DNA of 64,000 nucleotides from NCBI GenBank assembly GCA_018713335.1, contig DVOW01000025.1, forward strand, positions 110,457-174,456, written 5' to 3'. The DNA comes from Candidatus Merdivicinus intestinigallinarum (GTDB taxonomy: Bacteria; Bacillota; Clostridia; Oscillospirales; Ruminococcaceae). The position numbers and the translations under genes were made by a program. Numbering within the stretch: the stretch's first letter is position 1; each line of letters opens with the position of its first letter. Under the pieces are notes generated by a model, which saw only the letters and a program-made list of their open reading frames with translations, was not told the DNA's origin and made no database searches. Below, in pieces: positions 40,086 to 47,659 of this stretch.

Positions 40086-41858
40086 ATGGGTTTGCATAGG
40101 GAACTGGGACAGGATGCGCCGCGTTTTTCCAAGGTGTGGTGCGGGATTCCCGCGGCGTTATTTGCGTTTTTCATGGTCTTCGGCCGGTCCTTTGAAAAAA
40201 CAGACAGCTGGGATCTGGTGTTCGGCAGTATGCCGGACTTTTTGCTGTCCCTGGCCCAGGGTATTGGGTGGTTTCTGGCCTTTTACCTGGGGATTTCCTT
40301 CCTGTTCGGCCTATTGGACAAGGCCGGCACGGCCGGTGCGGGGAAGAGCGTGTCCCATAGCCAGCCGGGCATCCTGCGGCGCATTTGGCGGAAATACTGG
40401 ACGATGGTGGAAACGCGTCCCATTGCCACGGTATGGGGGACGCTGCTGCTCGTGAATCTTCCCTATATGGTCTTATCCTATCCGGCGATTTTCATGGGAG
40501 ATACCGGGTCCCAGCTGTCCCAAGGGTTTGGGGAAGCGACTCTGACCAACCATCATCCGGTGATTCACACCCTTTTCCTGTCTCTCTTTGTGCGGATGGG
40601 GGAGCTGTTGGGGAATGAGAATGCGGGAGTGTTCCTTTACTGCCTGGTCCAGGCGCTGCTGGTCTGTTTGGTTCTGGCATATGCAGCGGCGGCCTTGGTG
40701 GAAATCAAAGCCCCTCCGGCTGTGGTGGGGGGCATCATCCTTTATTACTGTATCCATCCCCGGATTTCCTCCTATTTGTTCCTGCTGACCAAGGATGTGC
40801 CTTATTCCGCCTGCGTCACCCTGTTCTATGTCCTGCTTTTCAAGCTGACAGCCGGTCCGGCCCACAGGAAAAAACGGGATTACGTCCTGTTCGGGGCCGC
40901 TGTCCTGGGCATGATCTGTTTCCGGAACGAGGGAAAATATATGGTCGTTCTCACGCTGCTGGCCTTCCTTTTCTGGAAAGGGTTCCGCAAAAAGGCGGCG
41001 GCGTTTTTGGGAATCGGGGCAGCAGCGGGAGTGCTCTTAAACCAGGTGCTGATTCCGGCTATGGGTGTGACGCCAGGCTCCGTCCGGGAGATGCTGTCGG
41101 TACCCTTTCAGCAGACGGCCCGGTATGTCCGGGACGCGGGGGAGGACGTGACCCCGGAGGAACGGGAGGTCATTGACAGGGTTTTGGATTACGACTCCCT
41201 GGCGGAGAATTATGATCCCGGCATTTCGGACAATGTGAAAGCCACCTATCACGGCACGACGGAGGAGCTGCTGGAATATTTCGGCGTTTGGTTCCAGATG
41301 TTCCTGCGCCATCCGGGGATTTATATCCAGGCCACCATGAACAACTACTACCAGTATTTCTACCCGGGGGAAACCCTGTTCAGCCTGTACAGCTACGAGT
41401 GGAGCGACGGCATTATGGAGGACATTAACGAAAAGCTGGGGACGGACTATCATTACCCGGAAAGCCTTTGGGAGGCACGGAACAGCCTGGAAGCTGTGCG
41501 GGAAGATATATTTTCCCTGCCGGCGCTGTCCTTTTTGAATATGCCGGCCTTTTATACCTGGGGAGCCATCCTGTATTTTTTCTATTTTTTACGGCGGAAA
41601 AGCTGGAAAGGCGTGCTTTTCAGCGTCCCCATGCTGGTCCAGATGCTGATTTTTATTACCGGGCCTACCAACGGCTTTTATTGCCGGTATGAATTTTCCA
41701 TGCTGCTATATCTGCCGGTGGTTTGGGTTTTCAGCCTTGCGGCGAGCCGCCGCAGGCAAAGTCAGCAAGCTTGCTTGATGACGCGGCGCGGCCGCACAGC
41801 ATCGCACCAACCGCTGGACGGCGAAAATGTTCGCCGTATGGGAAGGTTTTATAAATAA
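40086..41858 (+). CDS. Large polytopic membrane protein (DUF6020-like), C-terminus encoded by a repeat
   Basis: 590 residues with about twelve hydrophobic segments. Sequences such as PYMVLSYPAIFMGDTGSQLS, HHPVIHTLFLSLF, FLLTKDVPYSACVTLFYVLL and FRNEGKYMVVLTLLAFL resemble the DUF6020/GT-C-like membrane proteins of Firmicutes, possibly glycan-transfer enzymes that use polyprenyl-linked sugars; the assignment is tentative. The last 35 residues (SRRRQSQQACLMTRRGRTAS onward) are translated from the GTCAGCAAGC repeat, so the native stop has been lost. ATG 40086 is seven bases after GGAGG; ATG 40080 is adjacent to it and less likely. Confidence 0.75.
   Translation: MGLHRELGQDAPRFSKVWCGIPAALFAFFMVFGRSFEKTDSWDLVFGSMPDFLLSLAQGIGWFLAFYLGISFLFGLLDKAGTAGAGKSVSHSQPGILRRIWRKYWTMVETRPIATVWGTLLLVNLPYMVLSYPAIFMGDTGSQLSQGFGEATLTNHHPVIHTLFLSLFVRMGELLGNENAGVFLYCLVQALLVCLVLAYAAAALVEIKAPPAVVGGIILYYCIHPRISSYLFLLTKDVPYSACVTLFYVLLFKLTAGPAHRKKRDYVLFGAAVLGMICFRNEGKYMVVLTLLAFLFWKGFRKKAAAFLGIGAAAGVLLNQVLIPAMGVTPGSVREMLSVPFQQTARYVRDAGEDVTPEEREVIDRVLDYDSLAENYDPGISDNVKATYHGTTEELLEYFGVWFQMFLRHPGIYIQATMNNYYQYFYPGETLFSLYSYEWSDGIMEDINEKLGTDYHYPESLWEARNSLEAVREDIFSLPALSFLNMPAFYTWGAILYFFYFLRRKSWKGVLFSVPMLVQMLIFITGPTNGFYCRYEFSMLLYLPVVWVFSLAASRRRQSQQACLMTRRGRTASHQPLDGENVRRMGRFYK
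41737..41845 (+). repeat. Repeat element inside the 3' end of the membrane protein gene
   Basis: GCGGCGAGCCGCCGC, then AAGTCAGCAAGCTTGCTTGAT and GACGCGGCGCGGCCGCACAG from 41759, GCATCGCACCAACCGCTGG, and GGCGAAAATGTTCGCC. It is the same element as at 14311 and 31351. Here it is translated. Confidence 0.85.
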
Positions 41859-41862
41859 AAAT

Positions 41863-41900
41863 AACAGCACGCCGTAACAGATTAGGGCGTGCTGTTTGTT
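41863..41900. terminator. Bidirectional terminator
   Basis: AACAGCACGCC (41863-41873) pairs with GGCGTGCTGTT (41886-41896), followed by TGTTTTG on plus and TTATTTTTATT on minus. It serves the membrane protein gene and the converging XRE gene, whose stop lies in the loop/stem. Confidence 0.85.
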
Positions 41901-42130
41901 TTGTTTGAATTTTCTGAGGGTTCCTTTGGCCGGTCCGGGATATATTCTGCAATATCTTCTAATTTGCATTCTAGAACAGCGCAAAGTTTGTTTAGCGTCC
42001 TGGTTTCTATATTTTCATTGGCCCTGAGCCGCCGAATGGTCTTGCTGTCAATGCCGCATTTTTCCCGCAGTTGATAGGTGGAAACATTCTTTTCCTGCAT
42101 AATTTTCCATAACCGGTCAAAACGAATCAT
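41882..42130 (-). CDS. XRE/Cro-CI family transcriptional regulator
   Basis: 82 residues. MIRFDRLWKIMQEKNVSTYQ then LREKCGIDSKTIRRLRANEN is a helix-turn-helix of the Cro/C1 type (HTH at about residues 15-40), followed by RTLNKLCAVLECKLEDIAEY and a polar tail. Such small proteins usually repress their own and a divergent promoter. It is AT-rich, divergent from the 42228 gene, and the region between them has two GGGG-TATAATCC operator-like sites. AAGGGGGGG with a 9-base gap precedes the ATG. It could be a remnant of a mobile element, but no other mobile-element gene is near. Confidence 0.8.
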   Translation of the reverse strand: MIRFDRLWKIMQEKNVSTYQLREKCGIDSKTIRRLRANENIETRTLNKLCAVLECKLEDIAEYIPDRPKEPSENSNKTNSTP

Positions 42131-42146
42131 TTCAGATGTCCCCCCC

Positions 42147-42202
42147 TTGACATTTTCTATTATGGGGGTTATAATCCTAATTATTAAGGGGATATAATCC
42201 CC
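42147..42202 (+). promoter_or_regulatory. Promoter with two operator-like sites (XRE pair)
   Basis: TTGACA at 42147-42152 and TATAAT at 42170-42175, spacer 17. The -10 is inside GGGGTTATAATCC (42165-42177). A second site, GGGGATATAATCCCC (42188-42202, 6-bp arms GGGGAT/ATCCCC), lies just after the predicted start. Centres are 24 bases apart. Confidence 0.7.
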
Positions 42203-42227
42203 ATATCGGATTTACCGGGGGAAAATT

Positions 42228-42476
42228 ATGGAATTATATCAGGAATTATTGGCGCGTGCCTTAGCGGAAGATATTGCAGAACACATTATGCCGTTCTTAG
42301 TCGCAGACAGTAAAGAAATTGTTCAAATGAGGTGCTATCAGGCGTTGAACCAAATCAAAGAAATCATTCATGACGACACACAAAGCGACGAAGAATGTTT
42401 TCTGAAAATCGAAAAAATCATCGCTGTTTTGGAAGAAACCGGGAGCAATGGCGGGAACCGGCATGATTTTGGATAA
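42228..42476 (+). CDS. Hypothetical acidic helical protein, 82 residues
   Basis: MELYQELLARALAEDIAEHI, MPFLVADSKEIVQMRCYQAL, then NQIKEIIHDDTQSDEECFLK and IEKIIAVLEETGSNGG. Mostly helical, acidic, no membrane span or signal. I recognise no family; the size and pairing with XRE are like small proteins in integrative elements and toxin-antitoxin-like pairs. GGGGGA precedes the ATG. Controlled by a strong promoter overlapped by operator-like sites. AT-rich compared with neighbours. Confidence 0.7.
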   Translation: MELYQELLARALAEDIAEHIMPFLVADSKEIVQMRCYQALNQIKEIIHDDTQSDEECFLKIEKIIAVLEETGSNGGNRHDFG

Positions 42477-42533
42477 GGAAAATATAGTGATTGGAAACAT
42501 TTTCATTTTTCTCCGGAAAACTGCGGAAAACCC

Positions 42534-42563
42534 TTGACATTCCCCGCCGGTCTGATATATAAT
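42534..42563 (+). promoter_or_regulatory. Promoter of rpsU
   Basis: TTGACA at 42534-42539, TATAAT at 42558-42563, 18-base spacer. The leader to rpsU is about 140 bases and GC-rich with possible hairpins (CCCGCGTATTTGCGCGG), which could be regulatory; I recognise no known leader class. Confidence 0.75.
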
Positions 42564-42706
42564 AGAAAGTACAAATGCTGGTTTTGTCCTGCGGCCTTCC
42601 GTGAAATCCCGCGTATTTGCGCGGAACAGAGGTTGGTTTTACGGAAAAATCTGCGGGCGGGGTCGGCCTTTAGTCCCCTGCCGTTCGGCAAAGGGAGGGA
42701 ATTAGA

Positions 42707-42883
42707 ATGTCAGAAATCAGAGTCAAAGAGAACGAATCTCTGGACAACGCTCTTAAAAGATTCAAAAGATCTTGCGCGAAATCCGGTGTGCTCGCCGAAG
42801 TTCGTAAAAGAGAGCATTACGAGAAGCCTTCTGTAAAACGCAAAAAGAAATCTGAGGCTGCTCGGAAGCGCAAATTTAAATAA
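42707..42883 (+). CDS. rpsU: 30S ribosomal protein S21
   Basis: 58 residues: [40 protein letters not shown] and a lysine/arginine-rich tail [18 protein letters not shown]. Full-length S21 sequence. GGGAGGGA precedes the ATG. Codon use is less GC-rich than in neighbouring genes, as is usual for highly expressed ribosomal proteins. A strong terminator follows. Confidence 0.97.
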   Translation: MSEIRVKENESLDNALKRFKRSCAKSGVLAEVRKREHYEKPSVKRKKKSEAARKRKFK

Positions 42884-42887
42884 GTAC

Positions 42888-42922
42888 AAAAAGCGGGCGG
42901 TTTTTAGATCGTCCGCTTTTTT
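42888..42922 (+). terminator. Terminator after rpsU
   Basis: AAAAGCGGGCGG pairs with (G)TCCGCTTTTTT over TTTTTAGATC. It lies 28 bases before yqeG, which may be reached by read-through or have a separate promoter not seen. Confidence 0.85.
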
Positions 42923-42950
42923 GCTGCGGACAACGGAAGGAGGGACTGCG

Positions 42951-43457
42951 ATGCCGGTATTCCTGCCAAAGGAAATGGCAAAGCATATCACCGACCTGTC
43001 CCCGGAGTTTTTTAAAAGCCGGGGGATCGAGGCGGTGGTGCTGGATGTGGACAATACGCTGACGACCCACGGGAACCCGGTCCCGGCTGAGGGCGTGCCG
43101 GAATGGATCGGCCGGATGAAGGACGCCGGGCTGGAGCTGACCATCCTTTCCAACAATTACCGGGAACGGGTGGAGCCTTTCGCCCGGAAACTGGGCCTGG
43201 ATTTCATTTCCATGGCCTGCAAGCCCCTGACCTTCGGCCTCACAAGGGCCTGCCGCCGGTACCGCTTAAAGCCCCGGCAGGTCTGCCTCATCGGCGACCA
43301 GATCTTTACGGACATTGTGGGCGGGAATTTAAAAGGCGTCCTGACCGTTTTGGTGGAGCCTTATGAATTGGAGCACAAGTGGTCCTTCCGGCTGAAACGC
43401 CGGCTGGAGCGACCCATCATCCGCCGGTACCGCAAAAAGAAAGGAGGATCCCTTTGA
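42951..43457 (+). CDS. yqeG: YqeG family HAD-type phosphatase
   Basis: 168 residues. HAD motif I is VVLDVDNTLTTHG (DxDxT) near residue 29, motif II LTILSNNYRERV, and motif III/IV IGDQIFTDIVGGN near residue 112, as in the YqeG IIIA subfamily. The tail is strongly basic (FRLKRRLERPIIRRYRKKKG). The substrate is unknown; a phosphatidylglycerophosphate phosphatase role exists for relatives. GGAAGGAGGG precedes the ATG. Its TGA overlaps the TTG start of the next gene. Confidence 0.9.
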   Translation: MPVFLPKEMAKHITDLSPEFFKSRGIEAVVLDVDNTLTTHGNPVPAEGVPEWIGRMKDAGLELTILSNNYRERVEPFARKLGLDFISMACKPLTFGLTRACRRYRLKPRQVCLIGDQIFTDIVGGNLKGVLTVLVEPYELEHKWSFRLKRRLERPIIRRYRKKKGGSL

Positions 43458-44314
43458 GCGCAGTTTTTGGCCCGGCCGGAAGGCCGGACAGCTTTGAAGC
43501 AATGGGGTATAAAAAGACGGAGCAGATGCCGGATTATCTGCAAACCTTCGGCCTGACCGCCTTCGAGTATCAGTTCGGCCGGGGCGTCCGGTACACGGAA
43601 AGCGTTGTCACGGGTTTCGGGGAAAAGGCCAAAGCCGCGGGCATCCGGCTGAGTATCCATTCCCCTTACTACATCTCCCTGTCCTCCGCCGAGGAGGAAA
43701 AGCGGGAAAATTCTATCCAGTATCTTGTTGACTGCGCCAAGGCCGCCCGGCTCATGGGGGCCGACCGGATCGTGGTCCACACCGGCTCCTGCGGGAAAAT
43801 GTCCCGGGAGGAGGGGATGGCCCTGGCCGCCCAGACTCTGCGCCGGGCTGTGGAAAGGCTTGACGAGCTGGGATATCCCGATATCACCCTCTGCCCGGAA
43901 ACCATGGGCAAGGTAAACCAGCTGGGGACCCTTTCCGAGGTGCTGGACCTGTGCCGGGAAAACGAACGGCTGCTGCCCTGCGTGGATTTCGGCCATTTAA
44001 ACGCCCGGACCTTCGGCGGAATCAAAGGGGCGGAGGATTATAAAGCCATGCTGGAACTGATGGAAAAAGAATTGGGCCACGACCGGGCTTCCCGGTTCCA
44101 TTCCCACTTTTCCAAAATCGAATACACCGAAAAAGGCGGGGAAAAACGCCACCTGACCTTTGCCGACACGGTCTACGGGCCGGATTTCCAGCCGCTGATG
44201 GAGCTGATCGCCAAAAAGGGCTGGTCGCCCCGGTTCATCTGCGAGTCGGCAGGGACCCAGGCGGAGGACGCCGCCAGTATGCGGGACGCCTACGCGGCGG
44301 CCCTGGCCAGATAA
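43454..44314 (+). CDS. Endonuclease IV-like TIM-barrel protein
   Basis: 286 residues. It has the AP endonuclease 2 family layout: SIHSPYYISLSS near residue 72, RIVVHTGSCGKMSREEGMAL (His at the metal site), LCPETMGKVNQLGTLSEVL (Glu), LPCVDFGHLNAR (Asp/His), FHSHFSKIEYTEKG (His/His) and FICESAGTQAEDA (Glu). These residues match the tri-zinc site of Nfo, but the protein is a divergent subgroup common in Clostridia. It may cut DNA at abasic sites or be a sugar isomerase relative; I favour the nuclease. TTG 43454 is six bases after GGAGG and overlaps the yqeG stop. Confidence 0.8.
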   Translation: MSAVFGPAGRPDSFEAMGYKKTEQMPDYLQTFGLTAFEYQFGRGVRYTESVVTGFGEKAKAAGIRLSIHSPYYISLSSAEEEKRENSIQYLVDCAKAARLMGADRIVVHTGSCGKMSREEGMALAAQTLRRAVERLDELGYPDITLCPETMGKVNQLGTLSEVLDLCRENERLLPCVDFGHLNARTFGGIKGAEDYKAMLELMEKELGHDRASRFHSHFSKIEYTEKGGEKRHLTFADTVYGPDFQPLMELIAKKGWSPRFICESAGTQAEDAASMRDAYAAALAR

Positions 44315-44326
44315 GGAGGGATCGCC

Positions 44327-44764
44327 ATGAAAAAGAGAGTATTGGTCATCCACGGCCCCAACATCAATTTGACCGGCGAACGGGAAGTGGGGGTCTACGG
44401 CAAGGAAACCATTGACACCATCAACGAGGACATCCGAAACTGGGCCGCCCAGCTGGGGCTGGAATTGGTGGAGATCTTCCAGTCCAACAGCGAAGGGGCC
44501 ATCATCGACAAGATCCAGGAGCGCCGCCACGATGTGGACGGCATCGCGGCCAACATGGGGGCGTACACCCACTACTCCATCGCCATCCGGGACGCCATCG
44601 CCAGCGTCAAGCTCCCCTGTATCGAGGTGCATTTCTCAAACGTCCACAGCCGGGAGGAGTTCCGGCACACTTCCGTCATCGCGCCGGTCTGCGCCGGGGT
44701 GGTGTGCGGCTTCGGCAAGTACAGCTATCTGCTGGCCCTGGAAGGCCTTTCCCGCATCATGTAG
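44327..44764 (+). CDS. aroQ: 3-dehydroquinate dehydratase, type II
   Basis: 145 residues. It dehydrates 3-dehydroquinate in the shikimate pathway. Signature VLVIHGPNINLTGEREVGVY (catalytic Tyr at the end), EIFQSNSEGAIIDKIQE, GIAANMGAYTHYSIAIRDAI, EVHFSNVHSREEFRHTSVIA (catalytic His) are all type II. The usual length is about 145. AAGGAGGG precedes the ATG 12 bases after the previous gene. Confidence 0.96.
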   Translation: MKKRVLVIHGPNINLTGEREVGVYGKETIDTINEDIRNWAAQLGLELVEIFQSNSEGAIIDKIQERRHDVDGIAANMGAYTHYSIAIRDAIASVKLPCIEVHFSNVHSREEFRHTSVIAPVCAGVVCGFGKYSYLLALEGLSRIM

Positions 44765-44831
44765 GAAATGGCTGAAAATCAGGCGGCATTTCCCCTTAAA
44801 AAGGAAAAATCGGAAAATTTACAAATATCCC

Positions 44832-44860
44832 TTGCAATATTTTGGGATTTACGGTAAAAT
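44832..44860 (+). promoter_or_regulatory. Promoter of efp
   Basis: TTGCAA at 44832-44837, TAAAAT at 44855-44860, 17-base spacer. The short leader has a CTGCCCC/GGGGGACAG-type hairpin at about 44876-44903. Confidence 0.7.
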
Positions 44861-44942
44861 AAATAAGGAAAAGGGTCTGCCCCGGGAGAGATCTGGGGGA
44901 CAGCTTCCCAAAAAACTGCGATAAGCATATGGAGGTTTCTAC

Positions 44943-45500
44943 ATGATCTCAGCAGGCGATTTTAAAAATGGGCTTACCTTTGATATGGACGGCGATGTTA
45001 TGCAGATCGTCGAGTTCCAGCATGTAAAGCCCGGCAAAGGCGCGGCTTTTGTCCGGACCACGATCCGCAACGTGATCACCGGCGCCGTGACGGAAAAAAC
45101 TTTCAACCCCACCGAGAAATTCCCGGAAGCGTATATCGAACGCAGAGAGATGGAATATCTTTACAACGACGACAATCTCTATTACTTCATGGACACCGAA
45201 ACCTACGAGCAGCAGGCCATCGACAGCCAGCACCTGGGCGACGGCTTCCGTTTCGTAAAAGAGAACACCGTGGTGAAGGTCCTGTCCTACAAGGGCGTGG
45301 TGTTCGGCGTGGAGCCCCCCAACTTTGTGGAGCTTCAGGTTGTGAAGACCGACCCCGGCTTTAAGGGCAACACCGCTACCAACGCTACTAAACCCGCCAC
45401 CCTGGAAACCGGCGCGGAAATCAAAGTCCCCCTGTTTATCGACGAGGGCGAAGTGATCCGCGTGGATACCCGCACCGGCGAGTATATGCAGCGCGCGTGA
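44943..45500 (+). CDS. efp: Elongation factor P
   Basis: 185 residues starting [20 protein letters not shown]. The functional tip is [13 protein letters not shown] with Lys32 at the end of the loop, the residue that is modified in many bacteria. Domains II and III follow ([51 protein letters not shown]). It relieves ribosome stalling at polyproline. GGAGGT precedes the ATG. Confidence 0.97.
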   Translation: MISAGDFKNGLTFDMDGDVMQIVEFQHVKPGKGAAFVRTTIRNVITGAVTEKTFNPTEKFPEAYIERREMEYLYNDDNLYYFMDTETYEQQAIDSQHLGDGFRFVKENTVVKVLSYKGVVFGVEPPNFVELQVVKTDPGFKGNTATNATKPATLETGAEIKVPLFIDEGEVIRVDTRTGEYMQRA

Positions 45501-45541
45501 TTCGATTTGTATTTTTTGCTTTGGATAGGAGGTAACCTGCA

Positions 45542-45994
45542 ATGGAACTGATGGAAAAAGTCGCGTACCTGAAAGGCCTGATGAACGGCATGGAGCTGGA
45601 CCCCGATAAGAAGGAGACCAAGCTCTTCAACGCTATCCTGGATACCCTGGACGAAATGGCCGCGACGGTGACCGATCTGGAAGAGGAAACCGACGAGCTG
45701 TGCAACGTCATCGAAGCCATGGACGAGGACCTGGACGATGTCCGCGACTACGTTTTCGGCGATGAGGACGAGGACGACGAGTGCGATTGCTGCGACGACG
45801 ACTGCGACTGCTGCGGCGATGAGGAAACCTACGAGGTTACCTGCCCTACCTGCGGCAACACCCTGTATATCGACGAGGAAATGCTGGACGAGGGCGAGAT
45901 GAAATGCCCCGCCTGCGGCCAGGAGCTGGAGTTCGATCTGGGCCTGGACGGCTGTGACTGCGGCCAGGAGCAGGGCGGCTGCGACTGCAAATAA
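45542..45994 (+). CDS. CD1247-type zinc-ribbon protein
   Basis: 150 residues. The N-terminal half is a conserved acidic helical domain (MELMEKVAYLKGLMNGMELD, NAILDTLDEMAATVTDLEEE) found in proteins of Clostridia near efp (CD1247 N-terminal domain). The middle has an aspartate/cysteine cluster (ECDCCDDDCDCCGD), then a zinc ribbon CPTCGNTLYIDEEML...CPACGQELEF and a final cysteine tail CDCGQEQGGCDCK. It probably binds metal; the function is not known. AGGAGGTAACC precedes the ATG, 41 bases after efp, so it may be in the same transcript. Confidence 0.85.
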   Translation: MELMEKVAYLKGLMNGMELDPDKKETKLFNAILDTLDEMAATVTDLEEETDELCNVIEAMDEDLDDVRDYVFGDEDEDDECDCCDDDCDCCGDEETYEVTCPTCGNTLYIDEEMLDEGEMKCPACGQELEFDLGLDGCDCGQEQGGCDCK

Positions 45995-46024
45995 GCGCGA
46001 CATTCACACGAATAAAATTTTATG

Positions 46025-46132
46025 TTTCGGGGCGGAGTGAAATCCTCCACCGGCGGTAAAGCCCGCGAGCGCCTTTGGCGTTGATCCGGTGAAATTCCGG
46101 GGCCGACGGTTATAGTCCGGATGAAAGAAACA
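46025..46132 (+). ncRNA. FMN riboswitch (RFN element)
   Basis: The RFN conserved words are all present: GGGGCGGAGTGAAATCCTCC, CCGGCGGTAAAGCCCGCGAG, GATCCGGTGAAATTCCGGGG and CCGACGGTTATAGTCCGGAT followed by GAAAGA. It senses flavin mononucleotide and controls the downstream riboflavin transporter by transcription termination. Confidence 0.97.
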
Positions 46133-46176
46133 TCCTAAAGGTTCCTGCCGGTTTTGGCGGGGATATTCGATGTATT

Positions 46177-46208
46177 CGCCCGCGGGAGCATATCCGGCGG
46201 GCGTTTTT
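46177..46208 (+). terminator. FMN riboswitch expression-platform terminator
   Basis: CGCCCGC (46177-46183) and GCGGGCG (46197-46203) form the stem, followed by TTTTTC. It lies 45 bases after the aptamer and 47 before ribU. Confidence 0.85.
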
Positions 46209-46254
46209 CTTTCCCAACCTCCCTTAAGGGGACACCCCGCGGAAAGGAACTGCT

Positions 46255-46869
46255 ATGAAAACCAATACCACCACTCAAAAAAGCCGTGTAAACATCCGCA
46301 AAATGACCATGACCGCCCTTTTGGGGGCGATCTCAGCGGTGCTGATGCTGTTCAGCTTCAAAGTGCCCCTGATGCCCAGCTTTATTTCCATGGATTTCTC
46401 CGAGCTTCCGGCCCTGATCGCCGCCTTCAGTTTGGGGCCGGTCAGCGGCGTGGCGGTCTGCCTCATCAAGAACCTGTTGAACCTCTTTGCCTCCCAAACC
46501 GGCGGGGTAGGGGAGCTGTCCAATTTCCTGCTGGGGTGCTGCTTCGTGCTGCCGGCGGGGCTCATCTACCGGTACCGGAAGACCCGCGCCAGCGCCCTGC
46601 TCGGCGCGTTGGCCGGGGCGGTGGCCATGGCGGTCCTCAGCATGTTCACCAACTACTTCATCGTTTACCCCATTTACACCCAGTTTATGCCCATGGAGGC
46701 CATCATGGGCATGTATCAGGCCATCAACCCCAAGGTGGAAAACCTTTGGCAGGCCCTGTGGATGTTCAATATGCCCTTTACTTTTATCAAGGGCATGTGT
46801 AGCGTGGTTGTCACCATGCTGGTGTATAAAAAGCTCTCCCCCTTGCTTCAGGGGAAAACCGCAGGGTAA
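46255..46869 (+). CDS. ribU: Riboflavin ECF transporter S component
   Basis: 204 residues, six membrane spans. MTMTALLGAISAVLMLFSFK, LPALIAAFSLGPVSGVAVCL, VCLIKNLLNLFASQTGGVGE and FNMPFTFIKGMCSVVVTMLV are RibU-like, including the short conserved KNLLNLF segment. It binds riboflavin outside and works with the shared EcfA/A'/T energy-coupling module, not in this window. Control by the FMN riboswitch confirms the substrate. Confidence 0.95.
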   Translation: MKTNTTTQKSRVNIRKMTMTALLGAISAVLMLFSFKVPLMPSFISMDFSELPALIAAFSLGPVSGVAVCLIKNLLNLFASQTGGVGELSNFLLGCCFVLPAGLIYRYRKTRASALLGALAGAVAMAVLSMFTNYFIVYPIYTQFMPMEAIMGMYQAINPKVENLWQALWMFNMPFTFIKGMCSVVVTMLVYKKLSPLLQGKTAG

Positions 46870-46871
46870 AC

Positions 46872-46909
46872 AAAAAGCCGGACGTCTGGAAAAGACGCCC
46901 GGCTTTTTT
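46872..46909. terminator. Bidirectional terminator ribU / ABC operon
   Basis: AAAAAGCCGG-AC-GTCT...AGACG-CCCGGCTTTTTT. It ends ribU and, in reverse, the converging ABC operon (stop at 46937). Confidence 0.88.
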
Positions 46910-46936
46910 CTCTCTAAAAAACGCCCAGAAAAGGTT

Positions 46937-47659
46937 TTACGGCTCCAAAAATTCCCGGTAGCGGTTGGGGTCGTAGCCCATGGCGTCCGCGTAAAGGTCC
47001 GCCAGGGAAACGCCGCCCTCCTGCCATTCCTCCGCCATCAGGTCCGCTTTCACCCCGCCGTACTGCAGGAGGATGACCCGGTCGAAAATGTTTTCCATTT
47101 CCTCCACATCGTGGGTGGAGATGACCAAGGTTTCCCCTTTGGTCAGCCCGGCGGTCAGGAGCTTTAGGAAATCCTTCCGGGAAAAGACGTCCTTGCCGGA
47201 AAAGGGTTCGTCCAGCAGCAGGTATCTGGCCCCTCGGGAAAACCCCGCCGCCAGCTCCAGCCGGGTCTTCTGGCCCTTGGAAAAGCTCCCGGCCCGCTGG
47301 CGCAGGGAGAGCCCCAGCTCGAAAAAGTCCAGCAGTCTGGTATACCGTTCCCGGTCAAACCGGGGATAGAACCCGCAGAGGAATTCCCCGTACTCCAAGG
47401 GGGTCATTTCCGGGAAAAAGGTGCCGTCCCCGCTTAAAAAGGCCACGTCCTCCCGGCATTTTTCCGGGGGCCTGCCGTCGTAAAGGACCTGCCCGCCCCC
47501 GCCGGTGATGCCCGCCATCCGCTTCAGCAGGGTGGTCTTGCCCACGCCGTTGCGGCCCAAAAGCCCCACGATTTGCCCGTCCGGGATGGTAAAGCTGACA
47601 TCGGTAAGGACCCGGCCTGTGCCCGGATAAGTTTTTTCCACATTTTTTACCTCAATCAT
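46937..47659 (-). CDS. ABC transporter ATP-binding protein
   Basis: 240 residues. Walker A GLLGRNGVGKTTLLKRM near residue 36, Q-loop VAFLSGDGTFFPEMTPLEYG, signature LRQRAGSFSKGQKTRLELAA (SKGQK variant of LSGGQ), Walker B RYLLLDEPFSGKD and H-loop LVISTHDVEEME. It powers the permease at 48992. ATG 47659 is chosen because AAAGGAGGAA is just before it. It overlaps the 441-residue gene by 8 bases. The pairing with a YtrA-type GntR regulator is typical of bacitracin/ramoplanin-responsive or phage-shock type ABC systems. Confidence 0.93.
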   Translation of the reverse strand: MIEVKNVEKTYPGTGRVLTDVSFTIPDGQIVGLLGRNGVGKTTLLKRMAGITGGGGQVLYDGRPPEKCREDVAFLSGDGTFFPEMTPLEYGEFLCGFYPRFDRERYTRLLDFFELGLSLRQRAGSFSKGQKTRLELAAGFSRGARYLLLDEPFSGKDVFSRKDFLKLLTAGLTKGETLVISTHDVEEMENIFDRVILLQYGGVKADLMAEEWQEGGVSLADLYADAMGYDPNRYREFLEP

